64,000 bases of DNA, taken from NCBI RefSeq assembly GCF_000426465.1, contig NZ_KE384527.1:446535-510534 (forward strand). The letters are read 5' to 3'. A program made the translations under genes and the position numbers. This document shows positions 44,039 to 53,204 of this stretch, in pieces. The stretch comes from Epilithonimonas caeni DSM 17710. GTDB taxonomy: Bacteria; Bacteroidota; Bacteroidia; Flavobacteriales; Weeksellaceae. Within the stretch, counting starts at the first letter, position 1, and each line of letters starts with the position of its first letter. The notes beneath the pieces are model-generated. The model was not told the origin of the DNA. It saw only the letters and a list, made by a program, of their open reading frames with translations, and did no database searches.

Positions 44039-44905
44039 TTAATATCCAAAAACTTCATTAAAACTGAATGTCTGATCAAGTTTCACGCCTCTTTCAGTCA
44101 TTTTAAGGCTTGCCAGTTCGTTATGTGCGTCATGCTCAAAGAATAAAAGATATTCGTTGTCCACACATTGCTTCAGAAACTTTCCTTTTTCTTCCATTGT
44201 CAGCAATGGTCGCGTATCATAACCCATAACATAAACTTGTGGAATATGACCAACGGTAGGGATCAGATCGGCTGCGAAAACGATTGTTTTTTCCTGATAT
44301 TGAAGAACCGGAAGCATTTGTTTTTCTGTATGTCCATCAACGAAGATCACATCCATTTTCAGATCGGGAGCAAATCCATAATTTCCGGTGGTTGGTAACG
44401 GCAGGAAATTGAGCTGTCCACTTTCTTCCAATGGAAAAATATTTTCTTTCAGGAAGCTTGCTTTTTCTCTCGGATTGGGTTCTGTTGCCCATTTCCAATG
44501 ATTTTCATTTGTCCAGAAATGTGCATTTTTGAATGCCGGTCTGTAACCAGATCTGTCATCATTCCACTCTACCGCACCACCACAGTGGTCAAAATGGAGA
44601 TGTGTCAAAAAAACATCCGTAATATCTTCTCTTACAAATCCGTATCTCTTCAAATTTTTGTCTAAGGAATCATCACCCCAAAGTGAATAATGTCCAAAGA
44701 ATTTTTCGTCCTGTTTGTCTCCAAGGCCGCAATCGATCAGGATCAGCTTTTTTCCGTCTTCTACCAAAAGAGACCGCGTTCCTAATTCGATGAGATTTTT
44801 TTCATCAGCCGGATTTGTTTTTTCCCAAAGCGTTTTTGGAACAATCCCAAACATTGCACCACCATCTAATTTGAATTTTCCACATTGGATTGGATAGAGT
44901 TTCAT
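44039..44905 (-). CDS. Metallo-beta-lactamase-fold hydrolase
   Basis: A protein of 288 residues. The zinc motif is THLHFDHCGG, with a second ligand region ATEPNPREK...NFLPLP and DGHTEKQM, and a late FAADLIPTVGHIP motif. The motif spread resembles lactonase/quinolone-lactonase-type enzymes of the AHL-lactonase group, which hydrolyse small lactones or esters. The natural substrate is not clear. It forms a unit with coaE. Confidence 0.88.
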   Translation of the reverse strand: MKLYPIQCGKFKLDGGAMFGIVPKTLWEKTNPADEKNLIELGTRSLLVEDGKKLILIDCGLGDKQDEKFFGHYSLWGDDSLDKNLKRYGFVREDITDVFLTHLHFDHCGGAVEWNDDRSGYRPAFKNAHFWTNENHWKWATEPNPREKASFLKENIFPLEESGQLNFLPLPTTGNYGFAPDLKMDVIFVDGHTEKQMLPVLQYQEKTIVFAADLIPTVGHIPQVYVMGYDTRPLLTMEEKGKFLKQCVDNEYLLFFEHDAHNELASLKMTERGVKLDQTFSFNEVFGY

Positions 44906-45042
44906 ATGTAGCTATTTATGATTTTTTATTTGTCTTATGGAATCACCAGGACTTCGTCAAATCTTATCTTGGAAGGTGATTTCATAAGAATTTTTGTTTT
45001 TTACTAATATAGTAAATTATACTGAATTATAGGTATCGAATT

Positions 45043-45127
45043 GCAGCAGCCCGACCTGAGTGGAGCTCTTTTTCTTTTTTGGTAAAAAGAAAAAAGCGGG
45101 AACGGGGGCGGATCAAGCTGCCCAAAC
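45043..45127 (-). repeat. Dispersed structured 3' element after ruvB
   Basis: This non-coding segment lies 38 bases past the ruvB stop. On the minus strand it begins TTTGGGCAGCTTGATCC and ends TCGGGCTGCTGCAATT. Its centre is a purine/pyrimidine hairpin, with CTTTTTTCTTTTT against AAAAAAGAAAAAG. The ends align with those of the element after lepB at 11430-11586, in the same orientation relative to the gene, while the centres differ. Confidence 0.6.
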
Positions 45128-45164
45128 TCAATAAGGTGGTTCGAAGTAGTCTAAAATAATCATA

Positions 45165-46187
45165 TTAGAACAATTCCCCAAGATTTTTCGGTCTGGAAAT
45201 CCCTAAATGTTTATAGGCTTTGTCTGTCACTTCTCTTCCTCTCGGCGTTCTTATGATAAATCCTTCCTGAATCAAAAAGGGCTCATAGACCTCTTCCAAA
45301 GTCTCCGGATTTTCTCCGATAGAAGTGGCCAATGCAGAAATCCCTACTGCCCTTCCCCGGAAATTCTCTATCATGACACGCATGATCTTATTATCCATAT
45401 CATCCAATCCGAATTCGTCCACATTCAGGGAATTCAGCGCGAATTTTGTGATATTGATCTCGATCTCCCCGTTTCCCTTGATTTCGGCAAAATCACGGAC
45501 TCTTCTCAAAAGCGCATTGGCAATTCTGGGTGTTCCCCGGCTTCTTCTTGCTATTTCGAGTGCTGCATCCTCATAGATCTTCACTCCCAGGACACGCGCG
45601 CTTCTCTCGATGATCATTCCCAAAAGCTCGATGCTATAATATTCTAATCTACTTTGGATCCCAAATCTTGCGAGCATCGGTTTGGTGAGCATCCCGCTTC
45701 GTGTGGTAGCGCCAATCAATGTAAAAGGATTGAGCCCGATCTGAACGCTTCTCGCATTGGGACCGCTTTCCAGCATGATATCGATCTTGTAATCCTCCAT
45801 TGCAGAATACAGATATTCTTCCACAATAGGTGACAGGCGATGAATCTCATCTATAAAAAGAACGTCATTCTCTTCAAGATTGGTAAGTAATCCTGCCAAA
45901 CTTCCCGGTTTATCCAGAACCGGACCCGAGGTGATCTTGCAATTAACGCCTAATTCGTTCGCAATAATATGGGACAAAGTTGTTTTCCCTAGTCCAGGCG
46001 GACCGTGCAAAAGAACATGATCCAAAGCATGACCCCGGTTTTTGGCCGCAGCCACGAAAACTTCCAGATTGTCCAATGTTTTTCTTTGCCCTGCAAAATC
46101 TCTGAAACTCTGCGGACGGATCTTCTCTTCCTGAATCAAATCGTCCTCAGAAAAATTCTCTTTATCAGGATGTAAAAAATCTGGCAT
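45165..46187 (-). CDS. ruvB: Holliday junction helicase RuvB
   Basis: A protein of 340 residues. The order is RPQSFRDFAGQRKTLDNL, Walker A GPPGLGKTT, Walker B FIDEIHRLSP, sensor 1 GATTRSGML, the arginine-finger region and the winged-helix C-terminus with GRAVGISALATSIGE and FIIRTPRGREVT. It drives branch migration with RuvA. No ruvA or ruvC is adjacent. Confidence 0.98.
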   Translation of the reverse strand: MPDFLHPDKENFSEDDLIQEEKIRPQSFRDFAGQRKTLDNLEVFVAAAKNRGHALDHVLLHGPPGLGKTTLSHIIANELGVNCKITSGPVLDKPGSLAGLLTNLEENDVLFIDEIHRLSPIVEEYLYSAMEDYKIDIMLESGPNARSVQIGLNPFTLIGATTRSGMLTKPMLARFGIQSRLEYYSIELLGMIIERSARVLGVKIYEDAALEIARRSRGTPRIANALLRRVRDFAEIKGNGEIEINITKFALNSLNVDEFGLDDMDNKIMRVMIENFRGRAVGISALATSIGENPETLEEVYEPFLIQEGFIIRTPRGREVTDKAYKHLGISRPKNLGELF

Positions 46188-46267
46188 TGTTTGTTAATTA
46201 ATAATTATAAATGAAGAATTAAAACAAAATTGAATTAATTAAAATGATATTCAAAGATAGAGAAATT

Positions 46268-47878
46268 TTAAGGTATTTTTGATTTAGGTCTTTCTAAATC
46301 ATCAATGATTTTTCGGAGTTCAAATTTCTCTTTTTCGGATAATTTTTTCTGAATAAATCCATGATCCGAAGCCTGAGGAAAAATATTATAATATTGATAG
46401 GTCTTCAACCAATAAAGAGACAATGCCGGAAATTGAGTTTTATCAATTAATCCTTTTGTGGCATTGAATTTCAGATTTCCTAATTGATAGTGTCTCGGTA
46501 TTTCGGACTCAAATTCGGTGGGTCTTATCAATTGTGACATTTGAAAACCTGACATCCATTTCCCCATATGGAATTTGTCTTTTACAAAACCAGGAAAAAT
46601 GAAAATTGTAGAAACTAAAATTGATAAAACAATGGATGAGAAAACCACTTTCTCCTCGGAAATATTTTTAAAGATAAGAAATAACGTAATCAGATAAACA
46701 TCAATAAAAAATCGATATTGAGCTGAAAATATGATAATTAAAACAAGCTTAAACAAGATACAAATGAAAAGTATCACATAAAATCTATCTTTTTTCTTGA
46801 GAGCCAAAAATCCTAAAATCAAAACACAAAATATGATTCCAATATTAAAAACAGATTTGAATCCAATAGTAAACCAATGACAAATCCTCTCCAAAAGGTT
46901 GAAATCCAGAATCTGCTGATAGGAATAATGCATATCATAAGATTTCATCAACCCGATTTGAGAAGAATAAGTTAGGATCTCCGGAACGGGTTTCCAAGGT
47001 AAATCAAAATCTATTGCGGAAACCGGAAAAACCGGAAAACCAAAAAGCCAGAGATTTTTTATTATAAATAGAATTCCAAATGTAAAAACCGGAATCAGCA
47101 TTTGAGATTTGAAGCTTCTTTTTTTAATACTTTCCAGTACAACTAATAATGGTAACCAGAACATGATCGGTTTTATACAAAACGCAAATATTGAAAGGTA
47201 TAAAAGTAGTTTCCTGTCGGTATTACTTAATAATTCATTTAGAACAATTAGAGCAATTATAAATGTTGACAGGTCGGGACTTGGCTGTTGTAGGAAGATT
47301 AGAAAAAATGGAATGAAAACCAATAAGACCCATTGCCTTCTTTCATAAACATATAACAAAAACAGGATCAACAAATAAGAGTTGATTCGCAGAAATTGGT
47401 CTAAAATATTTGAAAGACCAGCCTGGTAAATATGCCAAAACGAAGATTGCCCTAATAATAAATCCAGATTGGAGACACCTTTTACAAGTCCAGCTTCTCT
47501 CAACATCGATATGGTTGGATTATAATAACTGTAATGGTCATAAAAAAACGGAGAAAATGAACCGATAAAAATAATGGTCGTAAAAAAAAAGTAAAACCAA
47601 AGATTGAATTTTTTTCTAAAATCGAGAGAGAAAAAATTTTTATTTTTTAGGGAAATAAGAAATCCAATCAATCCAAGAATTAGAAAAACGGATTCGTCCA
47701 AAATGTTTAATGGTGAAAAAAAAGCAATTATGGTTTGAAAAAAAGCAATACTTAAGATCCCAAAAAAAGAAGTCAAAGCAAGGCTCTGACAATCGATTTT
47801 TAAAATATTTTTGATAATTGATCCTATTCCGAAATTAATGATCAATAATCCTATTATAGATATTAGAAGTAAAAGCAT
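46268..47878 (-). CDS. Polytopic membrane protein of unknown function
   Basis: A protein of 536 residues with about 12 hydrophobic helices, starting MLLLLISIIGLLIINFGIGSI. A long soluble C-terminal end contains SGFQMSQLIRPTEFESEIPRHYQLGNLKFNATKGL. The layout of many membrane segments and an early periplasmic loop with FYDHYSYYNPTISMLREAG recalls GT-C type glycosyltransferases and the LIC_10190-like membrane family of flavobacteria. No catalytic motif can be assigned with confidence. It sits alone between ruvB and the glycine-zipper lipoprotein. Confidence 0.7.
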   Translation of the reverse strand: MLLLLISIIGLLIINFGIGSIIKNILKIDCQSLALTSFFGILSIAFFQTIIAFFSPLNILDESVFLILGLIGFLISLKNKNFFSLDFRKKFNLWFYFFFTTIIFIGSFSPFFYDHYSYYNPTISMLREAGLVKGVSNLDLLLGQSSFWHIYQAGLSNILDQFLRINSYLLILFLLYVYERRQWVLLVFIPFFLIFLQQPSPDLSTFIIALIVLNELLSNTDRKLLLYLSIFAFCIKPIMFWLPLLVVLESIKKRSFKSQMLIPVFTFGILFIIKNLWLFGFPVFPVSAIDFDLPWKPVPEILTYSSQIGLMKSYDMHYSYQQILDFNLLERICHWFTIGFKSVFNIGIIFCVLILGFLALKKKDRFYVILFICILFKLVLIIIFSAQYRFFIDVYLITLFLIFKNISEEKVVFSSIVLSILVSTIFIFPGFVKDKFHMGKWMSGFQMSQLIRPTEFESEIPRHYQLGNLKFNATKGLIDKTQFPALSLYWLKTYQYYNIFPQASDHGFIQKKLSEKEKFELRKIIDDLERPKSKIP

Positions 47879-47881
47879 AAA

Positions 47882-47912
47882 AAAGATTGCTTACCAAAAA
47901 TAAGCAATCTTT
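47882..47912 (-). terminator. Terminator of the glycine-zipper lipoprotein gene
   Basis: AAAGATTGCTTA (47882-47893) pairs perfectly with TAAGCAATCTTT (47901-47912), and on the minus strand a T run follows. It lies 27 bases past the stop. Confidence 0.85.
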
Positions 47913-47939
47913 CCGTGTTAAAATATATATGAAGAAAAT

Positions 47940-48476
47940 TTACTTCTGTACTCTACCAGATTTTCTGTCCTCTGCCCGTCCAATCGTATAACCCGTTGCA
48001 CCACCAGCAACACCTCCGATCACGGCCCCGAGACCTGGATTCTTTTTGGAGATAATTGCTCCAGCCGCTGCTCCTCCTACTGTACCAATAACTGTGCCTT
48101 TTGCAGCACTGCTCCACCCTTTTTTCTGAGTGGTTGTGGACGTTGCGGCCGTACTTGAACTGCTAGATCCTGAAGATGTGTTACTTGCAACACTTCCCGA
48201 GGAAGAACTTCTTGTAGTTCTTTTTCTGGCAACACGATTAGCCTCTGCTTTTCTTTCCTGCTCTTTCTGCTCTTCAACTTTGTTGAGACTGTCTTTTTGT
48301 CTTTCAAAATTGATCTTCTCTTTTTCGATAGCTAATTTTTGTTTTTCAATATCAATCTGTCTTGCTTGATAATCCAGTTTTTGCTGTTCCAAAGAAGCAG
48401 TTTGTAATTTCTCATCTTTATTACATGATGATAATAATAAAATGATACTTGCTCCTGTTAAAAATAAGTTTTTCAT
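47940..48476 (-). CDS. Glycine-zipper lipoprotein with coiled coil
   Basis: A protein of 178 residues. The lipobox is LLLSSC (Cys18). A charged coiled coil of about 55 residues (LEQQKLDYQARQIDIEKQKLAIEKEKI...) is followed by a Ser/Thr-rich linker and a glycine zipper (GTVIGTVGGAAAGAIISKKNPGLGAVIGGVAGGATGYTIG). Such proteins sit in the outer membrane or span to the cell wall, but no exact role is known. It is a single-gene unit. Confidence 0.85.
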   Translation of the reverse strand: MKNLFLTGASIILLLSSCNKDEKLQTASLEQQKLDYQARQIDIEKQKLAIEKEKINFERQKDSLNKVEEQKEQERKAEANRVARKRTTRSSSSGSVASNTSSGSSSSSTAATSTTTQKKGWSSAAKGTVIGTVGGAAAGAIISKKNPGLGAVIGGVAGGATGYTIGRAEDRKSGRVQK

Positions 48477-48699
48477 AACCTTTTATTTTTTCACAAAATG
48501 TGAATTATTACTTAGTCATTTTCAATTATGATTCCAAAACGGATTAGAAAAAGTTAAAATTTGTTAATCGTGTTTAAATCTGACCGGATCGGAAAACACT
48601 TGTTACTAAAAAAGAGATCTTACAAAAAGATCATGAGGAATATTTTTTGACAGACTTCAGAATTAAAAAAATTCTATTTTTTGTCAGAAACACAAATGA

Positions 48700-48727
48700 A
48701 AAATCCAGAATTTAGATTCTGGATTTT
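48700..48727 (-). terminator. Terminator of purA
   Basis: AAAATCCAGAAT (48700-48711) pairs perfectly with ATTCTGGATTTT (48716-48727). On the minus strand A/T-rich sequence follows. It lies 27 bases past the purA stop. Confidence 0.85.
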
Positions 48728-48753
48728 GTTTATATAGTAGGAAGTTATTAATA

Positions 48754-50040
48754 TTAAAATAATTCTTTTCTGATAATATTCTGAGAACGCTCCGGCCCTA
48801 CAGAAACCAAATAAACGTTGATCCCGAGATGCTCTTCGATAAACTCGATATACTTTTTTGCATTTGCCGGAAGTTCATCATAAGTTCTTGCATTGGTAAT
48901 ATCTCCATCCCAACCTTCTAATTCCTCATAGATCGGTTCGTAATGGTATAGTTTGGTTGTAGATGATGTGAAATAATCGATGATTTTTCCATCCTCAGTT
49001 TTATATTTGGTAGCAATTTTCAAAGGATGAATTCCCGTAAGGACGTCTAACTTAGTAATGACCAGGTTATTGATTCCGTTGATCATACAAGCATGCTTAA
49101 GGGAAACCAGATCCAACCAGCCCGTTCTTCTTGGTCTGCCTGTTGTAGCTCCGAACTCTGAACCGATTTGTCTGATTTTTTCTCCTAATTCGTTATCCAA
49201 TTCTGTTGGAAACGGCCCATTACCAACTCTTGTCGTATAAGCTTTTGCAACACCAATAAGATTTTTCAAAGCAGTCGGGGGAACACCTGCCCCGGTACAA
49301 ACACCGCCCGTAGAAGGCGAAGAAGAAGTCACATAAGGATAAGTTCCAAAATCGATGTCCAGCATCAACGCCTGAGCTCCTTCGAATAAGATATTTTTCC
49401 CTTCGTTGATCGCCTCATTGATCTCCAGTTCTGTATCAACAATCCTGTCTTTCAGTTTTTCACCCAGAGCTAAAAATTCCTGATAGATCTCCTCAACATC
49501 CAATGTTGGTTTTTCAAAATATTTTTCAAAAAGTGAATTTTTTGTCTTTAAATTCTTTTCGATCTTTTCTCTCAGAACCTCAGGATTTAGGAGATCGACC
49601 ATTCGGATCCCGACTCTTGCGATCTTATCTTCATAGCAAGGTCCGATTCCTTTTTTAGTCGTTCCGATCTGCGTTCCCCCTTGTTCTTCTTCTCTATAGG
49701 TATCCAGCAAAATATGGTAAGGCATGATAACGTGTGCTCTTCTGCTGATAAAAACATGGTCTGTTTTCAGTCCTTTGCTCTCAATCTGCTCGATCTCTTT
49801 GATAAAAGCTTTTGGATTTACAACTACTCCATTGGCAATAATACATTTCCCTTTGCATTGTAAAACACCAGAAGGTAAAAGATGCAATACAAATTTTTCA
49901 TCACCGACATACACCGTATGACCAGCGTTATCACCCCCCTGAAAACGTACCACATAATCAGATTTTGCCGATAGAACATCTGTGATCTTACCCTTTCCTT
50001 CGTCCCCATATTGAAGACCTACAACTACGTAAGTTGACAT
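48754..50040 (-). CDS. purA: Adenylosuccinate synthase
   Basis: A protein of 428 residues, the family length. Motifs include VVGLQYGDEGKGKITD at the N-terminus, GGDNAGHTV, GTTKKGIGPCYEDK, FEGAQALMLDIDFGTYPYVTSS and TRVGNGPFPTEL. It joins IMP and aspartate with GTP in AMP synthesis. A well-formed promoter lies at 50068-50098 and a candidate small RNA lies upstream of that. The gene is divergent from asnB, another aspartate-using enzyme. Confidence 0.98.
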   Translation of the reverse strand: MSTYVVVGLQYGDEGKGKITDVLSAKSDYVVRFQGGDNAGHTVYVGDEKFVLHLLPSGVLQCKGKCIIANGVVVNPKAFIKEIEQIESKGLKTDHVFISRRAHVIMPYHILLDTYREEEQGGTQIGTTKKGIGPCYEDKIARVGIRMVDLLNPEVLREKIEKNLKTKNSLFEKYFEKPTLDVEEIYQEFLALGEKLKDRIVDTELEINEAINEGKNILFEGAQALMLDIDFGTYPYVTSSSPSTGGVCTGAGVPPTALKNLIGVAKAYTTRVGNGPFPTELDNELGEKIRQIGSEFGATTGRPRRTGWLDLVSLKHACMINGINNLVITKLDVLTGIHPLKIATKYKTEDGKIIDYFTSSTTKLYHYEPIYEELEGWDGDITNARTYDELPANAKKYIEFIEEHLGINVYLVSVGPERSQNIIRKELF

Positions 50041-50067
50041 ATTTTTTTACTTTTTTTAGATTATTTG

Positions 50068-50098
50068 CAAAGTTATACTATAAATATGGCCTAGCAAA
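50068..50098 (-). promoter_or_regulatory. Promoter of purA
   Basis: On the minus strand TTTG (50095-50098) and TAACTTTG (50068-50075) are 19 bases apart, followed by C. The start codon is 28 bases further on. Confidence 0.75.
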
Positions 50099-50110
50099 AT
50101 CATACAAAAC

Positions 50111-50219
50111 AAAAAACCCTCTTACTATGAATAAGAGGGCAAAAACACAAATGATGAAAAAAAATCATAAATGCAATTTGAAATGCTCCGAAGACCATTT
50201 CGCATTTACAATACAATTT
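50111..50219 (-). ncRNA. Candidate small RNA between purA and asnB
   Basis: On the minus strand a promoter-like ATTTTTGC (50225-50232) is followed by a structured stretch. Hairpin 1 nests AAATGC/GCATTT (50202-50207 with 50169-50174) around GAAATG/CATTTC (50196-50201 with 50180-50185) and is capped by a C(TTCG)G tetraloop that exists only on the minus strand. The 3' end is a CCCTCTTA/TAAGAGGG stem (50117-50124 with 50132-50139) followed by six T. No reading frame ends there and purA has its own promoter downstream. A purA attenuator is the alternative. Confidence 0.5.
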
Positions 50220-50538
50220 TCGTTGCAAAAATCGTACAATTTTTCTAATCTACAACTAAAAAAAATCAGTTTTAATAAAAAAAATAAATATTTGTTTAAA
50301 AAATTTGCTAAAATCAATATTTCAAGCCTATCCTTATCTTAAAATCAGGCTACAAATTTTAATTTATATAAAAAATCAATAATAATTACCATTTCCCACC
50401 TATAAAAAGAAAATATTTAATCAAAATCGTAAAATAAATTAAATTTCAAACATTAAAACAAAAAATAATTTTATTTTTGAATTGGTAAGTATATTTTTGC
50501 CATATAATTTTAATCAAAACAGAAAATAAATAAAAAAA
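50220..50538. other. AT-rich gap upstream of asnB with its promoter
   Basis: The stretch is very AT-rich and holds no convincing gene. A TATTTTTG element at 50492-50499 followed by CC is the likely -7 promoter of asnB, giving a leader of about 33 bases; a TTTG at 50476-50479 is too close to be its -33 element. A frame rich in Lys and Asn runs through 50130-50342 but looks like chance reading of AT-rich DNA. Confidence 0.5.
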
Positions 50539-52200
50539 ATGTGTGGAATTGTATGTGTGTTTGACACAAAACAAAAAAATGAAGTGATAAGACCTCAGAT
50601 ATTGGAAATGTCTAAGAAAATAAGACATCGCGGCCCGGACTGGTCCGGGATCTATCAACACGACAATGTTATCTTTTCTCATGAGAGACTAGCTATTGTA
50701 GATCCGACATCTGGTAAACAACCATTATTTACAAAAGACGGAAAAGTAGCTTTGGCCGTAAACGGAGAGATATACAATCACCAAGAATTAAGACTTGAAT
50801 TCCCGGATTATGAGTTTCTGACCCAATCTGATTGCGAGGTGATCTTGGCCCTGTATAGAAGAGATGGGAAAAATTTTCTTGAGAAATTAAATGGAATTTT
50901 CGCATTTGCATTATATGATGAAGAAAACGATGCGTATTTAATAGGAAGAGACCATATGGGAATTGTTCCATTATATATGGGTTGGGATAAAAACGGAAGC
51001 TTTTATGTTGCATCTGAACTAAAATCGCTTGAAGGCATTTGTAACAAGATCGAAGAATTTTTACCCGGTCATTTCCTTTACAGCAAAGACGGGCAAGAGC
51101 TACAACAATGGTACAAAAGAGACTGGACAGAGTTCGAAAATGTAAAAGACAACGAAACGGATATCACTGCGATCAGAAAAGGCCTGGAAGAAGCCGTACA
51201 CAGACAATTGATGAGTGACGTCCCTTACGGCGTCCTGCTTTCCGGCGGATTGGATTCTTCTATCATTGCTGCCGTCACTGCAAAATTTGCAAGACAAAGG
51301 ATAGAAAGCGGCGATACACAGGAAGCATGGTATCCAAGACTACACAGTTTTGCTGTTGGATTGGAAGGTTCTCCTGATTTGGCAGCAGCAAGAAAAGCAG
51401 CGGATCATATTGGTTCCGTACATCACGAGATTAAATATACCGTTCAAGAAGGTCTGGATGCTATCAAAGATGTGATCTATCATTTGGAAACTTATGATGT
51501 CACAACCGTAAGAGCTTCTACGCCCATGTATCTTTTGGCCAGAGTAATCAAGTCTATGGGAATCAAAATGGTTCTTTCCGGAGAAGGTTCTGATGAGCTA
51601 TTCGGAGGTTATCTGTATTTCCACAAAGCACCATCGGCTCAGGCTTTTCATGAAGAGACAGTGAGAAAATTGGGCAAACTCCATCTTTATGATTGTCTTA
51701 GAGCCAACAAATCTTTGATGGCCTGGGGAATCGAAGGCAGAGTTCCTTTCCTTGACAAAGAATTCATGGATGTGGCAATGACCATCAATCCAAAAGATAA
51801 AATGGTGACTCCTGAAAGAATGGAAAAATGGGTCCTTAGAAAAGCCTTTGAAGACATCCTTCCGGAAAGCATCGCCTGGAGACAGAAAGAGCAGTTCAGC
51901 GATGGCGTTGGCTATTCCTGGATCGACACTTTGAAGCAAGTTGCCGAAGATGAAGTAACAGATGAAATGATGGCCAATGCAAAGTTCAGATTCCCTATCA
52001 ACACGCCTATGAGCAAGGAAGAATACCGATACAGAACGATCTTTGAAAGTCATTTCCCGAGCGATTCCGCTGCAAGTTGTGTTCCTTCTGTCCCTTCTGT
52101 AGCTTGTTCTACACCCGTAGCGTTGGAATGGGACGAAGCCTTCAAAAAAATGAACGACCCGAGTGGACGTGCTGTAAAAGTTCACGAAACAGCTTATTAA
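50539..52200 (+). CDS. asnB: Asparagine synthase B, glutamine-hydrolysing
   Basis: A protein of 553 residues. The glutaminase domain begins MCGIVCVFD, where Cys2 is the nucleophile after Met removal, with RHRGPDWSG and NGEIYNH motifs. The synthetase domain has the PP-loop SGGLDSSIIAA and later SGEGSDELFGGYLYFHKAP. It makes asparagine from aspartate, glutamine and ATP. The length and motif set match E. coli AsnB. A strong terminator follows. Confidence 0.98.
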   Translation: MCGIVCVFDTKQKNEVIRPQILEMSKKIRHRGPDWSGIYQHDNVIFSHERLAIVDPTSGKQPLFTKDGKVALAVNGEIYNHQELRLEFPDYEFLTQSDCEVILALYRRDGKNFLEKLNGIFAFALYDEENDAYLIGRDHMGIVPLYMGWDKNGSFYVASELKSLEGICNKIEEFLPGHFLYSKDGQELQQWYKRDWTEFENVKDNETDITAIRKGLEEAVHRQLMSDVPYGVLLSGGLDSSIIAAVTAKFARQRIESGDTQEAWYPRLHSFAVGLEGSPDLAAARKAADHIGSVHHEIKYTVQEGLDAIKDVIYHLETYDVTTVRASTPMYLLARVIKSMGIKMVLSGEGSDELFGGYLYFHKAPSAQAFHEETVRKLGKLHLYDCLRANKSLMAWGIEGRVPFLDKEFMDVAMTINPKDKMVTPERMEKWVLRKAFEDILPESIAWRQKEQFSDGVGYSWIDTLKQVAEDEVTDEMMANAKFRFPINTPMSKEEYRYRTIFESHFPSDSAASCVPSVPSVACSTPVALEWDEAFKKMNDPSGRAVKVHETAY

Positions 52201-52228
52201 AATTTATTTAAACTAACTATACTACACG

Positions 52229-52256
52229 AAAACCACAAGTCAAGGCTTGTGGTTTT
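52229..52256 (+). terminator. Terminator of asnB
   Basis: AAAACCACAAG (52229-52239) pairs perfectly with CTTGTGGTTTT (52246-52256), followed by T residues. Its arms share ten bases on each side with the terminator at 57929-57958 at the far edge of the accessory island. Confidence 0.9.
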
Positions 52257-52293
52257 TATTTTTATAAAGTATTTATTAGCATAGATTACACTT

Positions 52294-53154
52294 TTAATCG
52301 GAAATTACTATTTCAAAATTTATTTTAGAGAGTTTGGACAAAGGTTTAGATTTTTTCCAGCCATTATCAAATAGAATCCAAAAATTGTTGTCCTCATCTG
52401 TTGATTCATACGCTATCGCAAGATTAAGAATAGATTGCTTTAATCTTGTAGACGAGCCGTCAATATTTTTCATATAATCAGACTTTAAGACAGTAGCGGG
52501 AATATTGATCCATTCCAATCCAATAAATAATCCTTCTTTAGGAAAAATGATATTACTTTTTGAAAGATCAACTTTATTGATACTTCTTCCAGGTTTACAT
52601 ACTGCTATGAAGTCTGTTGTGCCATAAAGTTCACCAGGTTGCCCATTGTCATTTTTATACAATCGAAGGATGATAGGTTGCTTTTTTTCTTTAGTAGAAA
52701 AAAATGATAAAAAACTTATGCTTTTTATGAATGCCGTTTCAGGATAATTATTTTTGTAGGATATATATTGTACTTGGGTTGAAGCCGCATCAGTTGCTCC
52801 CCCATAAAGATTTGTTTTTTTATATAGTTTACCTATAATTATCTTTATTTTATTTTTTGGGATAACATCTTTACTTTCAATTGGCTTTTTAGCTGTCAGT
52901 ATATATTCCTTTTGATTTTTTTCCGGAAAAAAATCTTCAAAACCCGTTGCTCTTATCCTTAATATCTTTTCTCCCTTCTCTAGCTCTAACCTTCCCTTTT
53001 CATCAGTATTTTTATAGTAAGCTTTTCCTTCAAAAGTGACTTTTGCGTAAGGAATGGGCATGGTTGTATTGCTATGTATTGAAACATCAGAATCTTCCTG
53101 TCCAAAAAGCATAAGAGAAGAGGAAAGCAAGAGTAATAAAAATAATTTCTTCAA
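52294..53154 (-). CDS. Exported protein with CarboxypepD-regulatory-like start, function unknown
   Basis: A protein of 286 residues with signal peptide MKKLFLLLLLSSSLMLFGQ. A carboxypeptidase-regulatory-like strand set lies at residues of about 20-85 (SIHSNTTMPIPYAKVTFEGKAYYKNTDEKGRLEL). The remainder is a beta-rich domain with KSISFLSFFSTKEKKQPIILRLYKN and LFIGLEWINIP. I do not recognise a functional family. It is the last gene of the minus-strand accessory series and its promoter is unclear. Confidence 0.75.
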   Translation of the reverse strand: MKKLFLLLLLSSSLMLFGQEDSDVSIHSNTTMPIPYAKVTFEGKAYYKNTDEKGRLELEKGEKILRIRATGFEDFFPEKNQKEYILTAKKPIESKDVIPKNKIKIIIGKLYKKTNLYGGATDAASTQVQYISYKNNYPETAFIKSISFLSFFSTKEKKQPIILRLYKNDNGQPGELYGTTDFIAVCKPGRSINKVDLSKSNIIFPKEGLFIGLEWINIPATVLKSDYMKNIDGSSTRLKQSILNLAIAYESTDEDNNFWILFDNGWKKSKPLSKLSKINFEIVISD

Positions 53155-53204
53155 TGGTTTTTAATCTGTTTTTTAAAGGAAAGCCCCATTTCTTAGGCTC
53201 ATAA

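Noticed and set aside
50034-50342. A 102-codon frame, or a shorter leader peptide rich in Asn and Lys, upstream of asnB
   Set aside because: The composition is what AAT/AAA-rich DNA gives in any frame, and the asnB promoter lies downstream of it. The terminator-like hairpin works on the other strand.
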